This document shows positions 51,922 to 62,935 of a stretch of 64,000 nucleotides of DNA, in pieces (within the stretch, counting starts at the first letter, position 1; every line of letters starts with the position of its first letter). The stretch is from Nymphaea colorata (lineage: Eukaryota > Streptophyta > Magnoliopsida > Nymphaeales > Nymphaeaceae). The DNA is taken from contig NC_045138.2 in NCBI RefSeq assembly GCF_008831285.2, positions 40,787,115 through 40,851,114 on the forward strand, in the 5' to 3' direction. A model generated the notes under the pieces. It was not told the origin of the DNA. It did not search any database and worked only from the letters and a program-made list of their open reading frames with translations. The position numbers and the translations under genes were made by a program.

Positions 51922-54484
51922 GGACCCTTTGGCGGAGGGGAATGCACACAGGACCAGTGCCCTCCCCGGCAGCCCCTTTGTTGGCGGTCACTTTGAGTCC
52001 CAGCAGACGGCCGACCAGTTGATTGTTGAAGCGTGTGCCTACAGGAGCATGGCCGAATCAGGTGATATGTTGTGTCACCTTCTGCTGGTCATAAAGCCAT
52101 CGCCCTTGTTCATCATTCTAGTGAACGGCTTTTTTCTTATATTTAAACGCATTATTTTTTGCACTATTCATCTTAAGAAAATGAGACATATAGTGGCTCC
52201 TGAAAGGAAAGGAAGAGATGAACACCAGTCAAACCGAGCAAGAGCTAAGCCAACTCGAGATCGGCTGGATTCATAAATTAATTGATGAGCTTGAGCTCGA
52301 GGTGAACTTGACATAATGGTAAAGCTCGAGCTGGGTCGAGTTTTAATGAGTTGAGTTCGATATATTTTAAGAGCCGATGAGGTTTGAATTTGAGCTCTCA
52401 CTCTGGGAGCAAAAAAGCAATGCTCAAACTCAAAGTCGAGCCGAGTTTTAACGAGTCGAGTTGAGCCGCTGTTTACCCCTAGACTGAAAGGATAGCCATG
52501 TGTATTAGTAATACTAAAACATCAAATGCTGAAAAAAAAAAACACCTACCCATGTAAGGGCGCACAGTAGATCAACATACACAATCGGATAACTCGTGCA
52601 AATAAAACTGACTTCAAAGGAAGAAAGCAAGAAGAGTATTTGTTTCTCCAACTTTAGCTTGGTAATTTCAGTAAGTTGATTAGATTTCATAACTATGAAG
52701 ACCTTAGTGGCATCACTTGCTGCAAAGTAGATACAGGAGTTGATGATGTTCACTGGTTGCTTCTTCGGGCGGATCTCCTCTCTATCGTATAGGCATGAAG
52801 TAGGCGAAAGGAAAAGTAGATAGGACAGCAAGAGCTAAGCAGCTACGTTTAGCTTCAGCCGCTGAAAAGAATTATGCTTGTATTTTCACATGAAACTGTT
52901 ATGTTCTTTTTATAATGTGAACGAAAAGATTAGATAAGGATTAGATACCTTTTGTTGATTTATCTATTGTCACTTCATTTGGAATGTGTAGTAATGATCA
53001 CATTTTAAAACTTATTTTTTATTTGGTTCCTGTGCTACCTTGTTTGATGTTTTAATTCTCATTTTGTAGATTCATTGTTTTAAATATATCTCAACACCCT
53101 ATCTATGTTATTAAAATTTTGAAAATGATAGGAGAAAAAAAGGTCATTTTTGCCCCACCCATCGAAACTTGAGTGAACATTAGTACACCTTTCAACTTGA
53201 GTATTGTGTTCTCACATTTACAACACCCACAAGAATCAAATAGGTGAAGTGTTTTCTGTGCGCTTGCCTGTTCAACCAACTATCCCTTGAGACTAACGGG
53301 AAATGATCTAATCATTAGTGCTTAGAAAGCAACATTCAAATTTTAAGTCTCAAAATACATTCCAAATAATGCACCATGAATGTATTTCAAAAAAATGGAC
53401 AGATGTATGAAATACACTCCAAATAATGCAACATTGCTGTTACAAAACGTGTCTTTTTTAGTCAAAGAGTAAAACTTAATCAAATCTTTAAGGGTGCATT
53501 TTGGTTGCCGCAGATCTAAAATCCACAAGATTTGAGAAACATGTATTTAAGATCCAACCCTCCCCATCCGATCTAAAATCCAATATTTTCTCAAAGCAAA
53601 AACATAAGATAAACCTTAGAAAGATTCTTGGTTTGATGAACAATGAATTTTACCACCATTTTTTTTTATATCAACAAAAGCATGTCACATCGATGCATGG
53701 CCATCAAATCTAAAATAAACTTAAGAAAAATAGTTTTTTTTTTTTGGAAGCAAAATGACGAAATTGCCTCCTTTAGAAAAGCAATAACCCTTCCGGAAAA
53801 GACAAAAATGTAATCTGGAAATATTGTTTTAAAAATTAATACTCCCTTCACACAATAGACGCGCTATTCCCATGAAATTTGAAACGCTTACAGATTACAG
53901 TTTTGGACTTGGGAGACATCGGAAAAATAGGGAGGGGCCGTCAACTTTATGAATCAAACAAGTCAAAATAAGTCAACGGTTAAACTGAACCAACCTTCTG
54001 ACCAGGTTTTCCAACAATCAAAACCGACTCAAAACGATTTACGAGCCAACTAAGCTAGTCAACCAACTATAACTGATGGTCCTTTCGAACGGTAGAGAAA
54101 TTGTCCGGAACAAACGGTATCTCGAGAACACGGTGGGAAGCTGGCTGCGCGGTGTCATCCGTGCAAACCGTATTCTAGTTGCCCTGTCGTGGGACATCAG
54201 GGGAGAGATGAAGAGTCGCGGTAACGAAAATACGCCCCCACAAGCGGGCGGTGCCTGGGCCTCACCCTCACGAGAATAAATGACCTCGCATTTCTGCTCC
54301 TGACAAAGATGATCATGGCATGGCGCCCATGTGGTGGGTCCTCTTGAAATCGTCTGTTCGGGGGGGTAAAAACTCTTCTCTTCTCAACCATAGATCCAGC
54401 AAAAAGAAACGTTCTGCCACCGACCAAAGTGAACCGCACCAAACTTTCCGACTACTGGCAGCTCCGTTTCCTTAGTTCTGGCTC
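51922..54484. other. Intergenic region between FOLD and the first SDR gene
   Basis: Immediately upstream of FOLD (51922-52150) is a moderately GC-rich promoter and leader region. The segment at about 52235-52490 is a dispersed plant repeat made of GAGCTCGAG and CGAGTTGAG words ending in GTTTACCCCTAG. Near 53490 the wording GGGTGCATTTTGGTTGCC followed by ATCTAAAATCC resembles a MITE end. No further gene is seen. Confidence 0.55.
52235..52490. repeat. Dispersed repeat of GAGCTCGA/CGAGTTGAG words
   Basis: Alternating GAGCTCGAG, GGGTCGAG and GAGCCGAG words close with GTTTACCCCTAG, the wording of a very common plant interspersed repeat end. Non-coding. Confidence 0.55.
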
Positions 54485-54493
54485 TATATAATA
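54485..54493 (+). promoter_or_regulatory. Candidate TATA box of SDR copy 1
   Basis: TATATAATA lies about 158 bp upstream of the start codon and would start transcription near 54515. No equivalent is visible upstream of copy 2. Confidence 0.5.
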
Positions 54494-54587
54494 ATGCTTC
54501 AAGGGCTGTGTTGGAGCAGGAAGAAGAGAGCAGGTGTGTGTGAGTTGCAGTAAAGTTTTGAAGATCGATCTCATTTCTTCCGGTCAA

Positions 54588-54603
54588 GGGGGGGGGGGGG
54601 GGG
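54588..54603 (+). repeat. Run of 16 guanines in the SDR copy 1 leader
   Basis: Sixteen consecutive G residues between CAA and AGTCTAC, about 40 nt upstream of the start codon and downstream of the TATA box. It is therefore expected in the 5' UTR. Copy 2 has only GGG at the matching place. Confidence 0.85.
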
Positions 54604-54643
54604 AGTCTACCACCAACGCCTCTTCTTCTTGAAGCTGTTTCGG

Positions 54644-55714
54644 ATGGCAACTGAAGCAGAGACTGTTGCTGAAGATGCTTCCCTATCTGCCAAAAGGCGC
54701 ATATATATATCTCTCTCTCTCTCTTTTACTTGTGTTGTTTTCCTTGCTCATGGTTGATCAAGGACAGGTTCTGCCTGTGCGTAGAAACCCATCCGGAAGC
54801 GACAAAATTATGTTGGTTTTGCTCAAATTACTCGTTTGGTTGGTCCCTTCGGCGAACAAAAATCCTCCGTTGTACAATTGATGATGTTGGGATCCTGGGG
54901 ATGGTGCGTTTGCAGGTTGGAAGGGAAAGTGGCGATCGTGACGGGAGGAGCGAGAGGGATCGGGCGGACCACGGCGGAGCTCTTCCACCAGCACGGCGCT
55001 AAGGTCATCATCGTGGACGTGCTGGACGAGCTTGGGCAGTCCGTCTGCGCGGCGCGGGGAGACCCCGACGGCTTCCTCTACTCCCACTGCGACGTCACCG
55101 TTGAGGCCGACGTCGCCGCGGCCGTCGACCTCGCCCTCGCCCGCTTCGGCCGCCTCGACATCATGGTCAACAACGCCGGGGTGAGCGGCGCGGGGGATCG
55201 CCACGACATCCGGGAGGTCGACCTCGACGGATTCCGGAGGGTTTTCGCCGTCAATGTCGACGGCGTCTTCTTGGGCATCAAGCACGCGGCGCGGGCTATG
55301 GTTCCGAGGCAGAGGGGCAGCATCGTCTGCCTCGCCAGCGTGGCCTCGACCATCGGAGGGGTCGGTCCCCACCCATACGTGGCGTCCAAGCACGCCGTGC
55401 TGGGTCTCGTCCGCAGCGCCGCCGCGGATCTCGGCCGCCACGGCGTGCGCGTGAACTGCGTCTCCCCCTACGCCGTGGGCACCCCGCTGGCTCTTCCCTT
55501 TTCCGAGGGCGGCGAGTCCTCTGCCCTCCACGATTTCCACCGCTACGTCGGCCAGTTCGCCAACCTCCAGGGCGTGAACCTCACCGTCGACGACGTCGCC
55601 CTGGCCGTGCTCTACCTCGCCGGTGATGAGTCAAAGTACGTGAGTGGTCTCAACCTTGTGGTCGATGGTGGCTTCTCCTGCGTCAACCACTGCTTCGGCA
55701 TTTACAGGCCATGA
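54644..55714 (+). CDS. SDR110C short-chain dehydrogenase, tandem copy 1 (ABA2/zerumbone synthase-like)
   Basis: Exons are 54644-54696 and 54916-55714 (283 aa). The first exon (MATEAETVAEDASLSAK) joins the second through AG|G to give KRLEGKVAIVTGG, the standard family junction. This needs a GC donor (AAAAG|GC) because no suitable GT exists. The protein has a Rossmann TGGARGIG (27-34), an Asp favouring NAD (D52), NNAG (103-106), N131 and the catalytic S159, Y172 and K176, then a conserved C terminus (YVSGLNLVVDGGF). Members are cytosolic NAD-dependent oxidoreductases that act on secondary alcohols of terpenoid or phenolic origin, such as xanthoxin, zerumbol or secoisolariciresinol. The substrate cannot be set from sequence. 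The coding DNA is very GC-rich. An in-frame ATG inside the intron (54836) could give an alternative N terminus if the intron is retained. Confidence 0.92.
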
Positions 55715-57566
55715 AAAAAACGCACACCACCCACATCGCCAACACGATGGATGGAGATGATTCCATTAGTAGGTCTTAGAATGCGATTACGATGATGATT
55801 ATGAGAATAAGGAAGGAAGGAAGGGACTAGGAAGTGATGGTTACCTTTCCGCCAGTTTTCCTTTTTATGACAATATGTGGAGTACTTTGAGAAAAGTGGT
55901 TCTGAATGAAATGAGTAAAGGCGCCGAAGTTGTTCACAGATCCAATTGAATCGGTTGTGAATCGACGAAAAGCACTACAAATTTTACTTTTACAAAAACA
56001 AATAACAAATTTTACATAATTAGTTCAAATAAAAACTCTCTACACATTTGAAAAACAGTTGCCTTCTTGAATATCAAATTAGTTGGATCTGATTCAATAG
56101 AAATAAGTTCACAATACCAAAGAGTCGGATATATAATAAAAAGTCTATTCATAATATACGCAGAAGCAAACCTATGCTCACTATACTCATCGGAATTGGA
56201 AAGTGGTAGGAGGAGAGAAAGCATTTTCTTTTTAGCTATGGTGACAGAGGGAAGGACAAGTATTATTGAGATAGAGTGAGTGGATTTAGCAACGGGATTA
56301 TGTCTAATACGAGTGAAATTATTTCACGGAAAAGGAATCCTTCTTTGCTCTGTTGGTCATCCTTTTTTAACAGTAAAGCTCTGTTTTTGAGGGGCTGAAT
56401 TCACAAGGATCGTGAGATTTTAAGGTCGAAATTTCAGGAAAAGCTTTTGTTCTTATCATCTTTAGAAAAGGAACATGGAATTTTGATGGGGTCCGATCTG
56501 GCATCACTAAAAACAAAGAGCAATAGTGTGCTGTCGTTTTAAGCTGACAACTGACTGCTCGTGCGTGCCTTACTCAGAACTCTGATTAACATCTTATCTT
56601 CCTTCCGTTTAGTGCTCCGCAATGAATGTTGCAATGAAAACGGACAAGTTATAATTTTCGGGCCTACTTTTTAATTTTACTTTTACAGATAAGCTTTACA
56701 TTTGAAATTGTACATATAGTCAAGTCAATCGGGAAGCATGATTTTTCCAAAGATTTTTTTTTCTTTTATAATAAGCAGTGTTATCAAATTATTATGAATT
56801 GACTCTGGCTGATTCATATGGAATAGCAACTTGTATCAATTCCATACAACATTTGATTAGATGGGGACACGTGACCCTTTTTTCTTTTGTTTCTCATTAG
56901 GTTACTCGTACCTTATTTTGTTGTTTTTTCATTAGGCTTTCTGTATTCTAGTTTTTTTTTTTTTTTTCATTTTTTTACTTTTTCTTTCATGGTGAAACTC
57001 TGCGTGTTTGGTGGGGGAGATGTCTCGAACAGGCCGAAGCCCTCTATTTTCCTCTTGCCTTTAAGGATTGAGGACTGTTTAAAACTTGGGTGAAGAATCG
57101 TACATTTGTCAATTAAAGTGTTGTGCATCCAGGGTTCCAAGACAATGGTGAAACCAAGATCGACCATGCTTGGATCCACACCTGACAGGCAAGACTTGGA
57201 TCAGATTTAAATGTCACCGAGTATCTAAACGGTTCTGATAGTTCGGGTTCGGGATGGTTTTGCCCCTTACTGGGTTCGATTTAGCCGGATTATTTGTAAT
57301 TGAACCTAATTTTTGAATTTTATTTTCAAAATAAATTCAGATTTTAACAGTACAATGTCTGACATTTACATATAAACAGGTCGGGTCTTTAACGAATCTC
57401 AGTTGGATGTCAGACTTGGATTCAAATTTGGTTGTGAATCTGCATATGGATCGAAGTCCAGTCACTAATTGGATCTAATTAGCCGGCTAGTGAGAGAGAG
57501 AGAGAGGCTGTGTCATATAAAGTCGTCTTCAATCCTCTCCCGCAAATAGTTGAAGTGGTGGGCAGA

Positions 57567-57609
57567 TTAGATGTATTAGACACAACTTTTAGATGTATTA
57601 GACACAACT
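57567..57609. repeat. Perfect 21-bp tandem duplication, 22-bp period
   Basis: TTAGATGTATTAGACACAAC followed by T occurs at 57567-57587 and again at 57589-57609, with a single T between. Confidence 0.9.
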
Positions 57610-58415
57610 TTGTAAGACACAAATTACTTACTCTTATATATATTTGAAAGCGGTATATTTCTACATGATAAAATGCATTGCATGGTGTGCCATGAGAAAT
57701 CAGAAAAATTTCTCAATCTAAACTTGAACATAGAAATTAAAGGTTTATGTATATAGTTTGCCGAATCTCCTGTATCTAGATTTTAGTTTATTGTTCTTTT
57801 ACTTTTTAAATCCGTACATATAGATATAGAATGCCAAAGATCGACAAAAATTTCCACAAAATCATGAAACATTCATGTAGAAATTGAATTTCATGATTTT
57901 TTGAAGATTACAATGCTCGCTTTTTTTACTTGGAATATTTGATCAACACATTTGATTGACAAGATTTTTTCTTTATTAAAATGGAGGGCCAACAAATTTT
58001 GTGGATTGGACTATGCCATCTGACTGTAGAAATAAGCACCAAATCTGGGATACATCCAGTTCCTACAACAAAATTTTAAAACATCTGATTAAGGAGAGTA
58101 AAAGTGGTAAAACACTTTTTCAGGTACACAGCAAAAAACAAAAAAACACAATGAGAAAATAAAAATGCAGTTTTCTTGGCTTAAGTTTACGGAATTAACT
58201 GTAATCTGATCATTGATCTTAATAAAAAAAATAGGCTCAAAAAAATAAACTTTCCCTTGTATTTAAGTGGATTGGTGCTTGTAGTTCAAGTTACATGTTT
58301 GTTTTATCTGTAACTTATGGACCATTTACATGTTTATCTTATCTTTATAAATATATTCAAATTGGCATCTAAATTTACATATATCATTTCAAAATATGAA
58401 CATACACACACACAG

Positions 58416-58443
<28 letters not shown>
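58416..58443 (+). repeat. Poly(T) run
   Basis: Twenty-eight consecutive T residues following a short CACACACA run. It may be the complement of a retroposed poly(A) tail, but no body was identified. Confidence 0.85.
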
Positions 58444-58446
<3 letters not shown>

Positions 58447-58899
58447 TCTCTTTGAGTGGTGAGAAAAAAGATAGATTACATTTATTGTTTCTCATGTGAT
58501 GTGTCGCACCACGTAATATCTGCGGTTTGAATGGTCAGTTGGACAATAAACAATCTCCAAAACCAAGTAAGAATATTCTCATATTCCTTCAACTGGGAGA
58601 CCTTTATTAACCAATTCCTTTAAGGAGCAAGTAAATGCAATTGGACTATCAGTTTGGTAAAAATATATTCGTAGACGAACAGTTGGCTAAGAATCAAATC
58701 GAGTTGTCCGATCATCAAGCAGATCCAAACTCTCTATGCAGTTTCGTACTTCATTCCAGATCTAAGCGTTAGATTTCACCAATACCCAATCGCTTGGCAT
58801 GTAAATGACACGTCTCAAGCTAGTCGGACTGTTGGGCAACCTAAAGTCAAACTGCACTAGATGGGAGACGACTAGGAAATTTAGTCTAAAGGATGCCCT

Positions 58900-59462
58900 G
58901 TGGCTAGATTCATTGCTAAGTTTGATCCAATGAGGAGCTCCTTAAGTTTATCAAGTAGTCACAGTACTGGTAGAATCAATGAAAAGCTTCTCTTGCTTCA
59001 AATGGAGCTGTCTAAATTGTTAAATTCCAATGAGGTTGGTTCTGTTTCTGGGTCCTCAAAGGCAGAGCAGGCTCTAAACAACATCGGAAAATATTTGGTA
59101 AAGATGTCTTTAGTGCCATAAAAGAAAATCTTTTCTAAAGGGAGGATGTTGAACAAAATTGAAAAAAAAGAAGAAAAACCATATAGTGTTGATTCCCAAA
59201 AAATGGAGATTCTAAGCACATTTCAAATTATAGGCCGAGGGTCGCAAGAAAGGTTTTCTAAATCATATTATTTTTGGAAGTCAGGTGCTCTTTTGAAATG
59301 ATGAACTACTTATTATGGTTTGTTGATGGCTCCTTCACTCAATGCCAAGAAGCAAGGCAGCTAGTTTATGTGTTTCAATTGATCTTTCAATTGAAAAGGC
59401 TCTACTGTTCCCGTGCAATGTTGATTAATGGTAAAAAAGGGAGGGAGTCTCTTTCAAAGTGA
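58900..59462 (+). other. Unassigned open segments between SDR copies
   Basis: Frame 58900-59121 encodes 73 aa with a helical stretch (LLLLQMELSKLLNSNEVG) and Ser-rich parts. Frame 59274-59462 encodes 62 aa including FVDGSFTQCQEARQLVYVF. Both are open without low-complexity bias and could be remnants of a retroelement or of a decayed gene. They were not recognised and no function is proposed. Confidence 0.25.
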
Positions 59463-59641
59463 GGACGTGGTTACTTAGTCACCACTAGAACCGACAGTTG
59501 CGCTACTCCAAGAGTTTAGAAGCACTCAGACGATCTACTCCCTCCCGGAAAACAGAAGATCTACTCCCTCGTTGCTTCCTGCTGGCCAAGGGAGACTCTA
59601 TCTCGTCCTCCGCTTCTTCACGCTAATTGGCGGTGTTTTTA

Positions 59642-60704
59642 ATGGCGACTGAAGCGGAGACTGTTGCTAAGGATGATTCCCTGTCTGCAAAAAGGCCCGC
59701 CTCTCTCTCCCTCTTTTGCTTGTGGCCGTTTCTCCTTGATCATGATTGATTCTACAGATCAAGTCCTCCCCATCACTAGAAACCCATCAGAAAGTGGCAT
59801 TGTTGGTTTTGCTCTAGTTACTTGTTTGGCTCATCTCTCTCTCTCTCTCTCTCTCTCTCTGTTGTGCAATTGATGATGTTGGGGATGATGGGTTTGCAGG
59901 TTGGAAGGGAAAGTGGCGATCGTGACGGGAGGAGCGAGAGGGATCGGGCGGACCACGGCGGAGCTCTTCCACCAGCACGGCGCCAAGGTCATCATCGTGG
60001 ACGTGCTGGACGAGCTTGGGCAGTCCGTCTGCGCGGCGCGGGGAGACCCCGACGGCTTCCTCTACTCCCAGGGCGACGTTACCGTCGAGGCCGACGTCGC
60101 GGCGGCCGTCGACCTCGCCCTCGCCCGCTTCGGCCGGCTCGACATTATGGTCAACAACGCCGGCGTGAGCGGCGGGAATGAGCGCCACGACATCCGCGAG
60201 ATGGAGCTAGACAGATTCCGACGGGTGTTAGCCGTGAACGTCGACGGCGTTTTCTTGGGCATCAAGCATGCGGCACGGGCCATGGTTCCGAGGCGGAGCG
60301 GCAGCATCGTGTGCATCGGCAGTGTGGCCTCGACCATGGGAGGTTTCGGCCCCCACCCATACGCGGCGTCCAAGCATGCCGTCCTCGGGCTCACCCGCAG
60401 CGCTGCCGCAGACCTTGGCCGCCACGGCATCCGCGTCAACTGTGTCTCCCCCTACGGCGTGGCCACTCCGCTGGCGATTCCCTTCTCCGAGGGCGGCGAC
60501 TCCTCCTCCTCCTCCATCGACGGGTTCCACCACTACGTCGGCCAGTTCGCCAACCTCAAGGGGGTGAACCTCACCGTCGACGACGTCGCTCAGGCCGTGC
60601 TCTACCTCGCCGGCGATGAGTCCAAGTACGTGAGTGGTCTCAACCTGGTGGTTGATGGCGGCTTCACATGCGTCAATCACAGCTTCGGCATTTACAAACC
60701 ATGA
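59642..60704 (+). CDS. SDR110C short-chain dehydrogenase, tandem copy 2 (ABA2/zerumbone synthase-like)
   Basis: Exons are 59642-59694 and 59900-60704 (285 aa). The first exon encodes MATEAETVAKDDSLSAK. Splicing AAAAG|GC to AG|GTTGG again gives KRLEGKVAIVTGG and again implies a GC-AG intron. Cofactor and catalytic residues match copy 1: TGGARGIG 27-34, D52, NNAG 103-106, N131, S159, Y172, K176. It differs by a Ser-rich two-residue-longer loop (GGDSSSSSIDGFHHY) near the substrate lid and by scattered changes such as IGSVASTMGGFG for LASVASTIGGVG. These changes are compatible with an altered substrate range. The frame is intact, so it is probably functional. The intron carries a CT microsatellite just upstream of the acceptor. 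The duplicated unit spans roughly 59579-60865 and matches about 54583-55880 of copy 1. Confidence 0.92.
59834..59860 (+). repeat. (CT)n microsatellite in the SDR copy 2 intron
   Basis: About 27 nt of CT repeat ending about 40 nt before the exon 2 acceptor. It is absent at that position in copy 1, whose CT run instead lies at the 5' end of the intron (54711-54724). Confidence 0.9.
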
Positions 60705-60869
60705 AAACTCTCGCGCCATCCACGCCGTTATTAGGATTATATGAGGATGATTACGACTGTGATGGCGCTGATCCCCTTTGTCCGTCTCTCCCTCCAGCTC
60801 TTTTGAGGAAAGAATTGTAAGGATCATTACCTTTCCTGTAGTTTCCTTCGTGACAGTGTGGCTTCTACT

Positions 60870-62600
60870 TCATGTGTTTCACTCACGAATGTTATCGTAC
60901 TGTGTCGTAAAAATTGGTTTTGAATCTTCAAATTCTGTTGAATAATTGACAAAAACATTTAGGGAATGTTTGATTACTTTAGATTTTAAGATTTGATGTG
61001 GACCTGACAAAATAATAATATGTTCTTTGTTGATGTGACAAAAGATACTCACGGTAAAATTTATGGTTTATCAAGCTAACGATCTCACCCCAAACTTGCG
61101 ACCCATACTTAAAATCTTTATATTACTCTTTTTTTTATCAAGAAAATGTCGGAAAAAGGTCTTCGTGAGGATTTAAATCCAAAATCCAAGATTATCTAAC
61201 GCGCTCTTAAAACTTTTATTTTCCAATAAACACTAACAATATAATTTTTATTATTTAAAGATGAAGTCTTTTAAAATGCTTGAAAATAATAAACGGGCAC
61301 CTAGGGAGGTAGATTCAACCCTTGAACTCAATCTTTTAATGCCATAATGTCCAAAACAAATTGGAGATTAAAAAAGTGAAGCTCGTTTTTAACTCGCGTT
61401 CCACATTGGCTCTGCCCTACCTGGCCTCATTCAAAAATTGGATTAGGACCGGGCCACAACTGGCGCTCAGCTCCACCACCCACACCACACCTGACCTGAT
61501 TACAATAAAATATATGAAAGATAAAAATAAAATATAATAATAATAATATATTTACAATTACTAAAATAAAACTATACATAAGTTAATGGAAGGAAAACAA
61601 AAACAATTTTCTTTTAACTATAATTTGGTCCTCTAACAAAAAAATTCTTAGTTTCTGGCAATGAAGATTGAACTCAACTTCTTTGTCGTTATATTTCTTT
61701 TTATGTTCTTCCATAGCCTTGGATTGGGTGGAATAGACATTCTGAAAACAACTAAATTTACCTTGTTCACAGAAATTAATGAACTTTAATTATAAAATAT
61801 AAATAAACTTGGCTGTATTCAAAAGCAATGGTGATGCCATATGATTCGTTGACTAATTTATTTACATATTGACTCGTCAATTAGTTTTAACATTTTAATT
61901 TTTAAACGTTTGCGTCATTGGAGTCAAGGATATAGATGGAGACTTTCATCTAACTGCATTAAAATCCAGTAGAAAATATTCCCAATCGACATAAACATGG
62001 CCAAATCCGTTTGCCTCGGAGCATGCCAAGTGCTCTGTATCTCCACCAATAACTGTCCTACCCATTACTTCAACCAGTATAAAAGAAGCAAAGCCCACCT
62101 CCCTCTACTGGCTTTTGCTTTTCTAATGCCGAGTGTGACATCGGTGCATCATAAACTTAGATGGTCCAATGACTTAATATCCATGTACAAGTGGCAGGGA
62201 TAGAGCCAGAAATTCTTCAGGAGGGCTAAATTAAAGTTTTTAAATTTTGATAATGGTCAAAATATCATTTTTCAAAATTTTTATATAAGACAAGTAAAAT
62301 TGCCAGCCCCCTTGGCTCGGCGCCTGCAAGGCGGGGCCTTCTACTGCACCTCTGCATGATCAGGTATGCTGAGGCATTTGTCCCACCCTCAATAATCAAC
62401 AAATGGTGTGGTTGGAGTCAACGTAATGGCAACATTTATTTTGGCCAGCTGTTTTGCAGTGTGGTGTTCTGCGTTTCTTTGGCAAACACAGCCATTACCT
62501 TTTGCTCGACCTTTTTACTCTTCGTTCAGGAATTTGAGGTTGTTAGTGAGAAGAACTCAAAGATGTTTGGTAAATCTTCAAAAGGAGTGATAAAATGGCC
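60870..62600. other. Gene-free interval downstream of SDR copy 2
   Basis: A MITE-like segment runs from about 60961 (GGGAATGTTTGATTACTTTAG) to 61206. The right end, reverse complemented, reads GAGCGCGTTAGATAATCTTGG. AT-rich DNA follows. Near 62195-62340 is a repeat edge (GGCAGGGATAGAGCCAG, then GCCCCCTTGGCTCGGCGCC) resembling common plant retroelement ends. No gene is supported. Confidence 0.5.
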
Positions 62601-62618
62601 TTTATTGTACAAGTGCCC

Positions 62619-62935
62619 ATGAAATGAAGGGAAAATCTGATGTTGCTAAGAAATATTATTTGAAGATAAGCAGAGATCAGAAACTGCAGGAGGCCGAACC
62701 TTCAGTGAAAGAGGAAGGTGAAATTTCTGAAACAGAAAAACGTGAAAAAATATCACCAGTACAAGGAAAAGATTAATCAAGAAACCAAAGAAGACAAGCG
62801 GAGAGAGTGGTGTGCAGATGTTATTCTGATGAATTGCGTACACTGAGGTGCCTGGAAAAATCGCAAACCACAAGTGACAACCATTCAGAAACAAAACAAG
62901 AATATGCAAGTGATTCCAGGTGATTTTCATGGGCA
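62619..62935 (+). pseudogene. Probable fragment of a CHD1/CHR5-like chromatin remodeler C-terminal region
   Basis: An open stretch from 62624 to 62776 encodes 50 aa including EAEPSVKEEGEISETEK. In the +1 frame the overlap continues with KKYHQYKEK, then KRREWCADV. After another frame change it reads DELRTLRCLEKSQTTS and then stops. The order of these blocks (acidic KEEGE segment, YxQxKE, EWCxDV, then a TLxxLxxLQTTS-like helix) recalls the region near the C terminus of plant CHD1-type remodelers (CHR5). The frame is broken at least twice and no upstream ATPase or chromodomain is present here, so it is a decayed or retroposed piece. The assignment is from memory of the family and remains tentative. 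Confidence 0.4.

Larger units (their letters stand above)
55880..59578. other. Spacer between the two SDR copies
   Basis: AT-rich, with no recognised gene. It holds an ATCCGGAT/TTGGATTC-rich repeat at 57180-57480, a 21-bp tandem duplication at 57567-57609, a GA run near 57492, a poly(T) run at 58416-58443, and two unassigned open stretches at about 58900-59121 and 59274-59462 that read as ordinary protein but match no known family. Confidence 0.5.

Noticed and set aside
54836-54915. Using the ATG at 54836 as the main start of SDR copy 1
   Set aside because: Both copies keep a MATEAETVA first exon that splices in phase to the family-typical junction. The 54836 start lies in the intron and has no counterpart in copy 2.
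54758-55540. 260-aa minus-strand open frame over SDR copy 1
   Set aside because: Antisense shadow of a GC-rich SDR exon. Its equivalents over copy 2 (60228-60827 and 59814-60188) are the same artefact.
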